The notes under the pieces were generated by a model. That model saw only the letters and a list, made by a program, of their open reading frames with translations, made no database searches and had not been told where the DNA came from. This document shows positions 9,573-18,360 of a DNA stretch of 64,000 nucleotides, one piece after another. The translations under genes were made by a program, and so were the position numbers. Source of the DNA: Desulfosporosinus sp049943955 (GTDB lineage: Bacteria; Bacillota; Desulfitobacteriia; Desulfitobacteriales; Desulfitobacteriaceae); NCBI RefSeq assembly GCF_049943955.1, contig NZ_JBNFTW010000002.1, positions 599,052 to 663,051 of the forward strand, in the 5' to 3' direction. Positions within the stretch are counted from its first letter, which is position 1; each line of letters begins with the position of its first letter.

Positions 9573-9980
9573 TTGAAGAATTTCAAGATTATTTGCTTGC
9601 TCCTAGGAATTATGGTCATAGGTGCCGGCTGTGCGACGAAACCAACGGTTCCCACAAATCCAACAGATAAGAATACACAGGTTCGGCAATCAGTATCAAA
9701 ATCATCATCAACAAATTCAAATACAACATCTGCTCCAACACCACCATCATCGACACCAACTTCCACGGGGAAAGATATTTATGACAAGAATTGTGCCGCT
9801 TGTCATGGCCCCGCTGGAGCAGGTGGTTCAGCGCGAGCCTTAAATACGGAAACAAGGTCACAGAATGAAGTTTCCAATACTATACGAAATGGAAAAGGAT
9901 CAATGCCTGGTTTTGGAAGTTCTTTAAGCGTTGCTGATATTCAAGCAGTTTCTGAATATGTTGCCGGATTAAAAAAGTAA
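9573..9980 (+). CDS. Lipoprotein c-type cytochrome (class I, one heme)
   Basis: A 135-residue protein exported and lipid-anchored on the outer face of the membrane. The signal peptide ends in a lipobox VIGAGC (Cys20). A Ser/Thr/Pro/Asn-rich linker (about 25-65) follows, then one heme motif CAACH and a likely distal methionine ligand in GSMPGF. It should act as a small membrane-tethered electron carrier; its partners are not adjacent. TTG at 9573 is preferred over ATG at 9522 because GGGAGGG lies just upstream and the signal peptide starts there. It is flanked by its own terminator (9994-10027), so it is monocistronic. Confidence 0.88.
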   Translation: MKNFKIICLLLGIMVIGAGCATKPTVPTNPTDKNTQVRQSVSKSSSTNSNTTSAPTPPSSTPTSTGKDIYDKNCAACHGPAGAGGSARALNTETRSQNEVSNTIRNGKGSMPGFGSSLSVADIQAVSEYVAGLKK

Positions 9981-9993
9981 ACAGCCTAAAGAA

Positions 9994-10027
9994 GGACATC
10001 TTATTTTTAGTAAAGATGTCCTTTTTT
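9994..10027 (+). terminator. Terminator after the cytochrome c gene
   Basis: Stem GGACATCTT / AAGATGTCC with an A/T-rich loop, followed by TTTTTT. Confidence 0.85.
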
Positions 10028-10141
10028 ACAAGTCATAATGTATCATATATAATTGTAATATAATCACTAAGTTGAATAAGTGTTTTAAGAAAAAATTACG
10101 GGGTTCTCTATAGAAATATTAGGAAAGGAAAAGGTTAGGTT

Positions 10142-11527
10142 GTGTTCGAGAGAACACTCCATAATCAGGGGAGCGTCATAGAAGGTCTGCTTTGGAGCCT
10201 TTTTAAGGTTTTATTTGCTTTTGTTTTAGTTTTAATAAACGGTATTTTTGTAGCTGCCGAGTTCTCGATGGTTAAAGTCCGAAAAACCCGTTTGGCCGAG
10301 CTGGCTGAAAACGGTTCCCATCGTGCTCAGACGGCTTTAGAAGTCACTTCAAAACTTGACGCTTATCTATCGGCGAGTCAGCTGGGTATTACCCTGGCTT
10401 CTCTGGGCCTGGGCTGGTTGGGCGAACCAGCTGTTTCAGCACTTATCGAACCATTGTTCAGTGGGCTGGGAAGATGGGAGAGGCTTTATACTGAAACCAT
10501 CTCCGTAATTATTGCCTTTTTATTGATTACTTGTGTGCATATTGTGCTTGGCGAACTTGTTCCAAAGTCAATGGCCATACAGAGAGATGAAGGAACGGCT
10601 CTGGCAACGGCCGGTTTATTAAAAGGATTTTATCGCGTTTTTTATCCGGTGATTTGGACTCTTAATAGTCTTGCGAACTTTGTCCTACGTCTCCTGGGTA
10701 TTCAACCGGCTAATGAACAGGATCTAGTCCATAGTGAAGAAGAACTGCGCATGTTAGTAGATGCCAGTCAACGACATGGCTATTTGGATAAAATGGAAGG
10801 TAAGCTTCTCGATAATGTCTTCGAATTTTCAGACCGAATTGCCAGTGAAGTTATGATTCCTCGCCAGGACATGGTCTGTATTTTTCTTCAGGATACCTTT
10901 GCCGAGAGTCTTGAGCTTATCAAGAAATATGGCCATACTCGTTATTTGCTCTGCGATGGGGACAAAGACCATGTTCTTGGGTTAGTACATATGCGAGATA
11001 TCTTCTGGCTTCAGGAACAATCTGAAGAAAAGGATATTACGAAGATTAAACGAGACATACTTGTTGTTCCGGAAGGAATGCCAATTTCACATTTAGTTCA
11101 AGCCATGCGAAGCCAAAGAACTCATATGGCTGTGGTCGTTGATGAATTTGGCGGCACTGCGGGACTTGTAACCATTGAAGATATGCTGGAGGAACTCGTT
11201 GGCGAAATTTACGATGAATTTGAATTGGAGCAGCCTCCTGTTGAAAAGCTTAGTGATCAGGAATACATTCTTAATGGCCGTGTTCTTATGGAAGAAGTAT
11301 CGGAATTGCTGGAAATTCAGCTTGAAGAAGAAACTGTATCTACCATCGGCGGTTACGTCTTTTCCCGCTTAGGACGTAAGCCTTTGAAAGGCGACGTGGT
11401 ATATTTTGATGGCTTTCTCTTTGAAGTTCTTGAAGTCAATGGTTTCCGTATAACGAAAGTTAAGGTCACCAAAAAGCAACCTCCGGAACCCAAAGAGGAT
11501 GAAACAAACAATTTTGATGAACTATAA
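10142..11527 (+). CDS. CNNM/CorC-HlyC-type membrane protein with CBS pair
   Basis: A 461-residue member of the hemolysin-C/CorC (UPF0053) family. Order: DUF21/CNNM membrane domain (about 10-200, starting LFAFVLVLINGIFVAAEFSMVK), a CBS pair (about 215-345, with VMIPRQDM and the FGGTAGLVTIEDMLEELVGEI stretch, positions roughly 325-345), and the C-terminal CorC_HlyC transporter-associated domain (about 360-445). Family members are linked to Mg2+ or Co2+ efflux; a hemolysin role is a historical name. GTG at 10142 follows AGGAAAGGAAAAGG. A terminator follows at 11532. Single gene. Confidence 0.9.
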   Translation: MFERTLHNQGSVIEGLLWSLFKVLFAFVLVLINGIFVAAEFSMVKVRKTRLAELAENGSHRAQTALEVTSKLDAYLSASQLGITLASLGLGWLGEPAVSALIEPLFSGLGRWERLYTETISVIIAFLLITCVHIVLGELVPKSMAIQRDEGTALATAGLLKGFYRVFYPVIWTLNSLANFVLRLLGIQPANEQDLVHSEEELRMLVDASQRHGYLDKMEGKLLDNVFEFSDRIASEVMIPRQDMVCIFLQDTFAESLELIKKYGHTRYLLCDGDKDHVLGLVHMRDIFWLQEQSEEKDITKIKRDILVVPEGMPISHLVQAMRSQRTHMAVVVDEFGGTAGLVTIEDMLEELVGEIYDEFELEQPPVEKLSDQEYILNGRVLMEEVSELLEIQLEEETVSTIGGYVFSRLGRKPLKGDVVYFDGFLFEVLEVNGFRITKVKVTKKQPPEPKEDETNNFDEL

Positions 11528-11531
11528 TGAG

Positions 11532-11554
11532 GGCCTGCAAGTATGTTGCAGGCC
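11532..11554. terminator. Terminator between CNNM gene and asnB
   Basis: Perfect 9-bp stem GGCCTGCAA / TTGCAGGCC with loop GTATG, between convergent genes. The T-run on the plus side is short (TTTGTG). Confidence 0.65.
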
Positions 11555-11572
11555 TTTGTGACGGTTAATTCA

Positions 11573-13456
11573 CTAAAGAATTTGGATTTCTTTTTCCTTA
11601 AGCCAAAAATTAACTTGAATTAAAAAGGCGAAAAGTTGTGGGATATCCATTAATTGACCAAACCACGGGCGCCCTGAGGGTAGTGTATCTGAAAGCTTCA
11701 TTAGGTCTTTAAGAGCAGGAAGATTAATAAGAGGCAGCAGTGGAGAAGAAGGATCGGCAACAATTTCATTCAGCCAACTGCGCACCGACTGCAGATATGC
11801 GGGGTGATGTGTTTTCGGATACGGGCTTTTGCGGCGCCAAAGGACATCTTCAGGAAGAACGCCGGTTAGAGCATGACGCAGGAGTCCTTTTTCCCGGCCT
11901 TCCAAGGCCTTCATCTCCCAAGGAATATTCCAAGCATATTCAACGATGCGATGATCACAGAAAGGCACTCTTACTTCCAGACCTGTAGCCATAGTCATTC
12001 GATCTTTGCGATCAAGGAGAGTGGGCATAAAACGAGTGAGAGTTAAATAGGAAATTTCTCGGCTGCGAGCCTCGCGTTGACGTTCCTTTACGGTTCTGCT
12101 GTCTTGGTGAACCGGTGCGTTGCCTGGAAGCTTAGGGATCTCAGCTAAAGCTTCTTCATATCGTTCGCGAATATAGTCATAGGGCTGAAGAAATTCTATT
12201 AATTCGGGTGAAAGGACCTGTAATCGATTTTCGACATGAAGTGCCCAGGGAAAGGTCTCTGCAGCAAGGGAGTCCGGGCGATGAAACCAGGGGTAGCCTC
12301 CGAACACCTCATCCGCACATTCTCCGGAGAGCCCGACAGTTACATGCTTTTTGATTTCTCGGGAAAAGAGAAAGAGTGAAGAATCAACATCTGCCATGCC
12401 TGGAAGGTCACGTGCCGATGCGGCTATTTTGAGAGCTTCAACGAGGTCAGGAATCGAGAAGGTGCAATTTGTGTGTTGAGTGGAGAAGGCTTCCGACATT
12501 CGTTTTATCCATGGACCGTCCGCTCCGGGCTGAAAATCGTTGGGCTTGAAATATTTATCATTATCAGCGTAATCAACCGAAAAGGTAGGTAAGGGGCCTT
12601 TTCCTTGATATGCCATCGTATTAGCGGCAATGGCGGTAATAGCGCTAGAGTCCAGTCCGCCCGAAAGCAGAGTGCCGATCGGTACATCCGATACCAGTTG
12701 CCGCTGGACAGTATCGAGAAAGAGGTTTCGGATCTTCGTTGAAGTCTGGCCAAGATCATCAGTATGAATGTTATTGGGCAAAGCCCAATATTGATAAATT
12801 TTTAAACCGTTGTTAGAATAAATCATGCTATGTCCGGGTCTTAATTCAGAAATCCCCTCAAAGACACCGTTGCCTGGAGTGCGGGCAGGACCAATAAGAA
12901 AAACTTCCGCTAACCCATTTTTTCCAATTAAAGGGGAGATTTCCGGATGTTTGAGTATGGCTTTAATTTCTGAAGCAAACAGCAAATAGCCGTTTTGTTC
13001 ACTGTAGAAAAGAGGTTTTACTCCCATTCTGTCTCTAGCCGCAAACAAATGCTGAGATTTACTGTCCCAAATGCCAAAGGCAAAAATTCCATTGAGACGC
13101 TCAACACAGGAGGGGCCCCATTCTAAGTAAGAGACAAGGACAACCTCTGTGTCCGAATGGCCATCAAAATGATAGCCGAGACTTTGAAGTTCTGAGCGAA
13201 CATCTTGCGTATTGTAGAGCTCACCATTATAAATGAGGGTATAAGTATGTTCTCCGCGCTGGCGACTCATCGGCTGCAGTCCGCCTTCAGGATCAACAAC
13301 AATCAGACGTCGATGTCCGAGGGCAGCTCGTGGTGAGAACCAGTACCCTTCTGCATCAGGACCTCGGGGAGTAAGAGTCTGAGTCATACTTCCAAGAACT
13401 TCTTGCTGAGATGATAAATCACGTTTCCAATCAATCCAACCAACAATGCCACACAT
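11573..13456 (-). CDS. asnB: Glutamine-hydrolysing asparagine synthetase
   Basis: A 627-residue AsnB. It makes asparagine from aspartate, glutamine and ATP. The N-terminal Ntn glutaminase domain starts MCGIVGWID with the catalytic Cys2, and has RGPDAEGYW and YNGELYN. The synthetase domain has the PP-loop LLSGGLDSSAI (about 255-265) and GLSGECADEVFGGYPW. Length fits the B. subtilis AsnB/AsnO class. GGAGGCAGAAATTT precedes the start. A Fur-box-like palindrome lies only 25-39 nt upstream of the start codon. Monocistronic. Confidence 0.95.
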   Translation of the reverse strand: MCGIVGWIDWKRDLSSQQEVLGSMTQTLTPRGPDAEGYWFSPRAALGHRRLIVVDPEGGLQPMSRQRGEHTYTLIYNGELYNTQDVRSELQSLGYHFDGHSDTEVVLVSYLEWGPSCVERLNGIFAFGIWDSKSQHLFAARDRMGVKPLFYSEQNGYLLFASEIKAILKHPEISPLIGKNGLAEVFLIGPARTPGNGVFEGISELRPGHSMIYSNNGLKIYQYWALPNNIHTDDLGQTSTKIRNLFLDTVQRQLVSDVPIGTLLSGGLDSSAITAIAANTMAYQGKGPLPTFSVDYADNDKYFKPNDFQPGADGPWIKRMSEAFSTQHTNCTFSIPDLVEALKIAASARDLPGMADVDSSLFLFSREIKKHVTVGLSGECADEVFGGYPWFHRPDSLAAETFPWALHVENRLQVLSPELIEFLQPYDYIRERYEEALAEIPKLPGNAPVHQDSRTVKERQREARSREISYLTLTRFMPTLLDRKDRMTMATGLEVRVPFCDHRIVEYAWNIPWEMKALEGREKGLLRHALTGVLPEDVLWRRKSPYPKTHHPAYLQSVRSWLNEIVADPSSPLLPLINLPALKDLMKLSDTLPSGRPWFGQLMDIPQLFAFLIQVNFWLKEKEIQIL

Positions 13457-13480
13457 TAAATTTCTGCCTCCTTATTTAAA

Positions 13481-13495
13481 AGATAATCATTATCA
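13481..13495. promoter_or_regulatory. Fur-box-like 7-1-7 palindrome upstream of asnB
   Basis: AGATAATCATTATCA matches the classical 7-1-7 Fur box (TGATAATnATTATCA) at 14 of 15 positions counting the free centre. It lies 25-39 nt before the asnB start and about 260 nt before the divergent small Cys-rich gene. Binding by Fur is inferred; the A/T-rich context raises the chance of coincidence. Confidence 0.5.
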
Positions 13496-13752
13496 ATTAA
13501 CCTCCTACACTTTATGTTCCAAACGCATAATAGTTTACGTATTTGTTGTGTACTTGGGGAAAAATTTTTGAACCTATATCGTCAAATCTCGAGTTTATAG
13601 TTAAAATCCACTCATGGTTCACTAATTTCCCTAAATGACTTTTAAGCTTTGACATTATTTAAATTTTATAGGTATTAAAGGAGTCATGCTCCTCGTGGAA
13701 TAAATTGGAATATTCTATAGTTAAGTGTATCAACAGTTGGGAGGCTATGGCT

Positions 13753-13974
13753 ATGACTGAAAAGGAAGCGAGCTGCTCATGCCAATGTAAAAAGGATTCG
13801 AATAACATGCCTATATTGATTGGGGGCATTATTATCTATGAATTGGCTGTTGCAGTGATCCTATTGACATTTATCTTTTGGGGCCTTGAAAAACCAGGTG
13901 AGTGTGATTCCAGCGGAACTTGCTGTCAAGCAGAATCAAAGGAGGATGTTATCGAACTATCGACGGAAGAATAG
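13753..13974 (+). CDS. Small cysteine-rich single-span membrane protein, unknown
   Basis: A 73-residue protein of unknown function. A short N-terminal part with CSCQCKK is followed by one hydrophobic segment (PILIGGIIIYELAVAVILL and on to about residue 43) and a Cys-containing acidic tail (CDSSGTCCQAES). Six cysteines on both sides of the membrane suggest metal binding or disulfides, but nothing more can be said. The start at 13753 lies 9 nt after GGGAGG; ATG at 13747 is only 3 nt after it. It is divergent from asnB, with the Fur-box-like site between them. Confidence 0.6.
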   Translation: MTEKEASCSCQCKKDSNNMPILIGGIIIYELAVAVILLTFIFWGLEKPGECDSSGTCCQAESKEDVIELSTEE

Positions 13975-14008
13975 TAAACCAAGAGTTTTTGGGCAATTTA
14001 CCCAATTG

Positions 14009-14040
14009 TAAGCTCCCACTTTTACAGGTGGGAGTGCCCA
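14009..14040 (+). terminator. Hairpin, possibly a diverged repeat left end
   Basis: Stem CTCCCACTTTTACAGGTGGGAG preceded by TAAG and followed by TGCCC. The layout TAAG-hairpin-TG-CCC resembles hairpin 1 of the repeat at 5040, but no hairpin 3 or GAGTTCAC end follows. It could equally be the terminator of the small Cys-rich gene, although no T-run follows. Confidence 0.4.
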
Positions 14041-14196
14041 TTACTTATGAATACTATAATAAGAGCGGGAACATACAAAGAACATATTATAAACTGTTTG
14101 AGCATTGTATACTTAACTAATAGAGTTGCAAAATTTCCAATCAATAAATATAATTTGTAACATGCAAGAGGATTAAATAAAGGAGTTTGAATACAT

Positions 14197-15429
14197 ATGG
14201 CACTTGTCAATGAAAATTATTTAAAGTTACCCGGGAGTTATCTGTTTTCTGAAATTGCTCGCAGAATTAATCAATTCAAAGCCACCAATCCGCAAGCGGA
14301 TATTATTCGTTTAGGCATTGGTGATGTAACCCGTCCTTTACCGCCTGCTGTTATTGAGGCAATGCACAAGGGCGTTGAAGAGATGGGAAAGGCAGAAACG
14401 TTTCGGGGTTATGGGCCAGAGCAAGGGTATGAGTTCTTGATTAAAAAAATTATTGAGCATGACTTTACTCCCCGCGGAGTGGATCTTTCCGTTGATGAAG
14501 TTTTTATTAGCGATGGTGCTAAAAGCGATACGGCAAATTTCCAAGAACTTTTTGGAGTTAATAATATTATGGCTGTGACCGATCCTGTTTACCCTGTTTA
14601 TGTAGACAGCAACGTCATGGCTGGGCGCACAGGAATGTATGACAGTGATAAGGGACAGTATGGTAAAATTGTCTATCTTCCCTGTACGGAAGCAAATGGT
14701 ATGAAACCTTCCCTTCCCAAGACAAGAGTAGATATGATCTATCTTTGTTTTCCTAATAACCCCACCGGAATGACTCTGTCTAAAGACGACCTGAAACAAT
14801 GGGTGAACTACGCGCGCGAAAATCGTTCGATCCTTTTATTTGATGCTGCCTATGAAGGTTATATTCGAGAAGAAGGAGTTCCCCACAGTATCTTTGAGAT
14901 CGAAGGCGCACGAGAAGTTGCCGTTGAGTTTCGCAGTTTTTCCAAGACGGCTGGTTTTACAGGTACTCGCTGTGCCTATACCATTGTCCCAAAGGATGTA
15001 AAAGTTTATGATTCCAAAGGTGAAGCGTACAGTCTTAATCAACTTTGGCTAAGGAGACAAACTACCAAGTTCAATGGTGTTTCCTATCCGGTCCAAGCGG
15101 CTGCTGCAGCTGTTTTCTCGGAAGAAGGCCAACGGCAGATTAAGGAGACAATTAATTACTATATGGAAAACGCTCGGATTATTCGTGAAGGATTGCAAGC
15201 CGCCGGCTATACTGTTTTCGGAGGCGTCAATGCTCCCTATATCTGGATGAAGACGCCCAAAACGATGGGCTCGTGGGAGTTCTTTGATAAACTTATGACG
15301 AATGCTCATGTCATTGGAACGCCGGGAGCAGGCTTTGGAGCAAACGGTGAAGGATATTTTCGCTTAACAGCTTTCGGCACACGTGAAAATACGTTGCAAG
15401 CGATTGAAAGAATAAAGACGAGAATGTAG
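14197..15429 (+). CDS. dapL: LL-diaminopimelate aminotransferase
   Basis: A 410-residue PLP enzyme that converts tetrahydrodipicolinate directly to LL-diaminopimelate with glutamate as amino donor. This is the one-step route to lysine and peptidoglycan precursors used by many Peptococcaceae. Seen: NENYLKLPGSYLFSEIARR, IRLGIGDVTRPLP, FPNNPTGMTL, and PLP lysine K250 in SFSKTAGFTGTRC. Length is typical. ATG at 14197 follows AAGGAGTTTGAATACAT. A strong terminator follows, so the polyamine genes downstream are a separate transcript. Confidence 0.95.
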   Translation: MALVNENYLKLPGSYLFSEIARRINQFKATNPQADIIRLGIGDVTRPLPPAVIEAMHKGVEEMGKAETFRGYGPEQGYEFLIKKIIEHDFTPRGVDLSVDEVFISDGAKSDTANFQELFGVNNIMAVTDPVYPVYVDSNVMAGRTGMYDSDKGQYGKIVYLPCTEANGMKPSLPKTRVDMIYLCFPNNPTGMTLSKDDLKQWVNYARENRSILLFDAAYEGYIREEGVPHSIFEIEGAREVAVEFRSFSKTAGFTGTRCAYTIVPKDVKVYDSKGEAYSLNQLWLRRQTTKFNGVSYPVQAAAAAVFSEEGQRQIKETINYYMENARIIREGLQAAGYTVFGGVNAPYIWMKTPKTMGSWEFFDKLMTNAHVIGTPGAGFGANGEGYFRLTAFGTRENTLQAIERIKTRM

Positions 15430-15461
15430 GCGAAAATTAATAGAAATAGTTGGTTGTATAA

Positions 15462-15500
15462 AAACAAGGGATAATTCAAAGAATTACCCTTGTTTTTCTT
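15462..15500 (+). terminator. Terminator after dapL
   Basis: Stem AAACAAGGG-TAATT / AATTA-CCCTTGTTT with one bulged A, followed by TTTCTTTATTTTT. Confidence 0.85.
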
Positions 15501-15518
15501 TATTTTTCGAGATTGTTA

Positions 15519-15547
15519 TTGCTAAATTGACGCTGTTTAGGTATAAT
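15519..15547 (+). promoter_or_regulatory. SigA-type promoter for the carboxynorspermidine operon
   Basis: TTGCTA (15519-15524), 17 nt, TATAAT (15542-15547), 36 nt before the start codon of the dehydrogenase gene. Confidence 0.6.
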
Positions 15548-15582
15548 TTGCATTGCTGTAAAAGTGATAGGAGGTTGTTGAC

Positions 15583-16782
15583 ATGGGGAAGGCTTTGATT
15601 ATCGGTGCTGGCGGTGTTGCCAGTGTTGCAATTCATAAATGTTGTCAGAATCCGGACGTTTTTGAGGAAATATGTATAGCCAGCAGAACTTTAGAGAAAT
15701 GTGAAGCAATTAAAAACAAGCTATCCGGAAGCCGAACAAAAATCCAAACGGCACAGCTTGATGCTGATTATACCGACGAGGTTATTGAACTAATCAAGAG
15801 CTTTAAGCCGGATATTGTCATGAACCTTGCGCTTCCTTATCAGGATTTGACTATTATGGATGCTTGTTTAGCAGCAGGTGTTGACTATATGGACACGGCA
15901 AATTATGAACCACCGGACATTGCAAAATTTGAATATAAATGGCAGTGGGCTTACAGAGAAAAGTTCGCTCAGGCTGGGTTAACGGCGCTGTTAGGAAGCG
16001 GTTTTGATCCCGGAGTTACCGGTGTCTTTTGCGCTTATGCCCAAAAGCATTATTTCGATGAAATCCATTCCATTGATATTGTTGATGCCAACGGTGGTGA
16101 TCATGGTTATCCTTTTGCCACGAATTTTAACCCTGAAATAAATATTCGGGAAGTCACAGCAAATGGAAGGTACTTTGAGAACGGCACTTGGATAGAAACG
16201 CCTCCGCTTTCTATGAAGCAAGTTTATGATCTTCCCGAGATCGGTCCCAAAAACATTTATCTTATGTACCATGAAGAATTAGAGTCCCTGGCAGTAAATA
16301 TTAAGGGAGTAAAACGAATCAGATTCTGGATGACCTTTTCGGATAATTATCTTAATCATTTACGGGTCCTCGAAAATGTTGGTATGACCTCTATCGAGCC
16401 TATTGAATTTGAAGGACGACAAATCATCCCCTTGCAATTTTTGAAAGCAGTTCTTCCCGACCCAGCATCCCTGGGGCCAAGAACGAAAGGGAAAACGAAT
16501 ATTGGTTGTATTATCCAAGGGCTTAAGGACGGAAAACCCAGGACATATTATGTTTACAATGTTTGTGACCACCAGGAATGTTATGCAGAGGTCGGTTCTC
16601 AAGCTATATCGTACACGACTGGTGTTCCGGCCATGATAGGGGCCATGTTAATGCTCAAAGGTGCTTGGAAAAAGCCCGGTGTCTATAATGTTGAAGAATT
16701 TGATCCGGATCCCTTTATGGAAGCCCTTAATAAATGTGGTCTGCCCTGGCAGGAATCGTTCATGCCAACACTCCTTGATTGA
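15583..16782 (+). CDS. Carboxynorspermidine/carboxyspermidine synthase (saccharopine dehydrogenase family)
   Basis: A 399-residue NAD(P)H-dependent enzyme of the saccharopine dehydrogenase-like fold. It condenses aspartate semialdehyde with a diamine (putrescine or diaminopropane) and reduces the imine. Seen: N-terminal Rossmann motif ALIIGAGGVASVAIHKC, DYMDTANYEPPD, LLGSGFDPGVTGVFCAYA, and a C-terminal GVPAMIGAMLMLKGAW. The partner decarboxylase nspC starts 9 nt after the stop, which supports the assignment over a lysine role. ATG follows GGAGGTTGTTGAC. Whether the product is spermidine or norspermidine is not decided by sequence. Confidence 0.88.
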   Translation: MGKALIIGAGGVASVAIHKCCQNPDVFEEICIASRTLEKCEAIKNKLSGSRTKIQTAQLDADYTDEVIELIKSFKPDIVMNLALPYQDLTIMDACLAAGVDYMDTANYEPPDIAKFEYKWQWAYREKFAQAGLTALLGSGFDPGVTGVFCAYAQKHYFDEIHSIDIVDANGGDHGYPFATNFNPEINIREVTANGRYFENGTWIETPPLSMKQVYDLPEIGPKNIYLMYHEELESLAVNIKGVKRIRFWMTFSDNYLNHLRVLENVGMTSIEPIEFEGRQIIPLQFLKAVLPDPASLGPRTKGKTNIGCIIQGLKDGKPRTYYVYNVCDHQECYAEVGSQAISYTTGVPAMIGAMLMLKGAWKKPGVYNVEEFDPDPFMEALNKCGLPWQESFMPTLLD

Positions 16783-16791
16783 GGTATTGCC

Positions 16792-17931
16792 ATGGACTTT
16801 GATATTAATACCTTGCCATCGCCCTGTTACTTAGTGGATGAACGGCTGATCATAAAGAATTTGGAAATTCTGAATTCTGTACAAGAGCGTACGGGATGCC
16901 GTATTCTTCTTGCTTTAAAGGGCTTTTCCATGTTTTCCGTTTTTCCTCTTGTGGCTAAATATCTTAAAGGGGTCACAGCAAGTTCTTTGTACGAAGCGAA
17001 ACTGGGGCGGGAAGAAATGGGCAAAGAAGTTCATATTTATTCACCTGCCTACATTGAAGAGGAATTTGACAGTATCCTTGAGAACTGTGACCATATCGTT
17101 TTTAACTCGTTTTCTCAATGGAATCGATATAAAGAAAAAGTGCAGCAATATGGAAATAAGAAGATTAGCTGCGGTCTTCGCATTAACCCGGAATATTCGG
17201 AGATTGAGACCCCTATTTATAATCCTTGTTATCAAAACTCCAGGCTGGGTGTGACGCTGTCGAATTTTAGATCCGATGAACTGGAAGGAATTGAAGGCCT
17301 CCATTTTCATACAATGTGTGAGCAGAATTCTGACACCCTGGAACGAACACTTCCAGTGGTCGACAGGAAATTTGGACAATATATTAAAACTATGAAATGG
17401 CTTAATCTTGGCGGAGGTCATCACATTACCAGACCTGATTATGATATCGAAAGGTTGATTCAAGCGATCAAGTGGCTTCAAGATAAATATGGCGTGGATA
17501 TTTATCTTGAACCGGGGGAAGCGGTTGCCTTAAATACCGGATTTCTTATCGCCAGTGTTCTTGACATTGTTGAAAACGGCATGAAGATTGCTATTTTAGA
17601 TACCTCTGCGGCCTGTCATATGCCGGATGTGCTTGAGATGCCCTACAGACCTAATATAATTGATGCTGGGAAGCCTGGCGAATATTCTTATACCTATAGG
17701 CTGGGAAGTCATACTTGTTTAGCAGGAGATGTCATTGGAGATTATTCCTTTAAACAACCTTTAAAAATTGGTCAGAGACTTGTTTTCTGTGACATGGCCC
17801 ATTATACTATGGTAAAGAACAATATGTTTAATGGCGTTAATCTTCCTGCTATTGCACTTTTCAACGAAGAACAAGGAATTAAAGTCATCAGACAGTTTGG
17901 TTATGAAGATTTTAAACATCGTTTGTCCTGA
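16792..17931 (+). CDS. nspC: Carboxynorspermidine decarboxylase
   Basis: A 379-residue PLP decarboxylase of the alanine-racemase fold (fold type III). It removes CO2 from carboxy(nor)spermidine to give (nor)spermidine. Seen: SPCYLVDERLI at the N-terminus, PLP lysine K43 in LLALKGFSMFSVFP, GLHFHTMCEQ, NLGGGHHITRPDYD, YLEPGEAVALNTG, and the CLAGD motif with the catalytic cysteine. Directly behind the synthase, so the pair forms the S-adenosylmethionine-independent polyamine route. The frame is complete and of family length. Confidence 0.92.
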   Translation: MDFDINTLPSPCYLVDERLIIKNLEILNSVQERTGCRILLALKGFSMFSVFPLVAKYLKGVTASSLYEAKLGREEMGKEVHIYSPAYIEEEFDSILENCDHIVFNSFSQWNRYKEKVQQYGNKKISCGLRINPEYSEIETPIYNPCYQNSRLGVTLSNFRSDELEGIEGLHFHTMCEQNSDTLERTLPVVDRKFGQYIKTMKWLNLGGGHHITRPDYDIERLIQAIKWLQDKYGVDIYLEPGEAVALNTGFLIASVLDIVENGMKIAILDTSAACHMPDVLEMPYRPNIIDAGKPGEYSYTYRLGSHTCLAGDVIGDYSFKQPLKIGQRLVFCDMAHYTMVKNNMFNGVNLPAIALFNEEQGIKVIRQFGYEDFKHRLS

Positions 17932-17978
17932 AATTTGTGCTATAATAAGTTCAAGACGATCAACTTATGAGGTATTTT

Positions 17979-18230
17979 ATGTATGATTTAGCGGACTACC
18001 GCAGTTTGAAAAATCGAAAGCATGTTCAGGATTCTCCCGTGGGAATATTAGATGTGATTGAATCAGATTATCCGAGTCAATATTCACTGCTTCTTGATAA
18101 TCAATCCCTTATGGCGACTCTGTTTTCCAAAGAGGAATGGATTGACATATTAACGAAGTCGCGAAATTCTTACAAAGATCATATTCAACGATTGGATTTA
18201 TCAAGGAAAATTTTAGTTCATAAAATTTGA
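17979..18230 (+). CDS. Small protein of unknown function downstream of nspC
   Basis: An 83-residue soluble, charged protein that I do not recognise. It has no membrane span, signal or cysteine motif. ATG at 17979 is preferred because GAGG lies 6-7 nt before it; ATG at 17967 is in frame but has no clear ribosome site. It begins 47 nt after nspC. TATAAT occurs near 17940, so it may have its own promoter or belong to the polyamine transcript. A terminator follows. Confidence 0.55.
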   Translation: MYDLADYRSLKNRKHVQDSPVGILDVIESDYPSQYSLLLDNQSLMATLFSKEEWIDILTKSRNSYKDHIQRLDLSRKILVHKI

Positions 18231-18240
18231 TCTTACTTTT

Positions 18241-18284
18241 AAAAAAGGTTTAGTTTGTGTTCCAGCACAATCTAGACCTTTTTT
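18241..18284. terminator. Terminator after the polyamine gene cluster
   Basis: Long stem AAAAAAGGT-TAG-TTGTG / CACAA-CTAG-ACCTTTTTT with loop TTCCAG; A- and T-rich flanks make it usable in both directions. Confidence 0.8.
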
Positions 18285-18360
18285 AGGTTGGGAGTCTAAC
18301 TTTCCTCCTCAAACAATATCATAGCATTAGGATGTTCTATGAAGGAGGTAGGATTTTAAC

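Noticed and set aside
13480..13510. AGGAGG followed by a four-codon minigene (MIIF) in the asnB leader
   Set aside because: Such a short frame arises easily by chance in A/T-rich DNA; the sequence is explained as well by the Fur-box-like palindrome.
13920..14120. Plus-strand open frame of 66 codons overlapping the end of the Cys-rich gene
   Set aside because: It crosses the hairpin at 14009-14040 and overlaps a better-supported gene in another frame.
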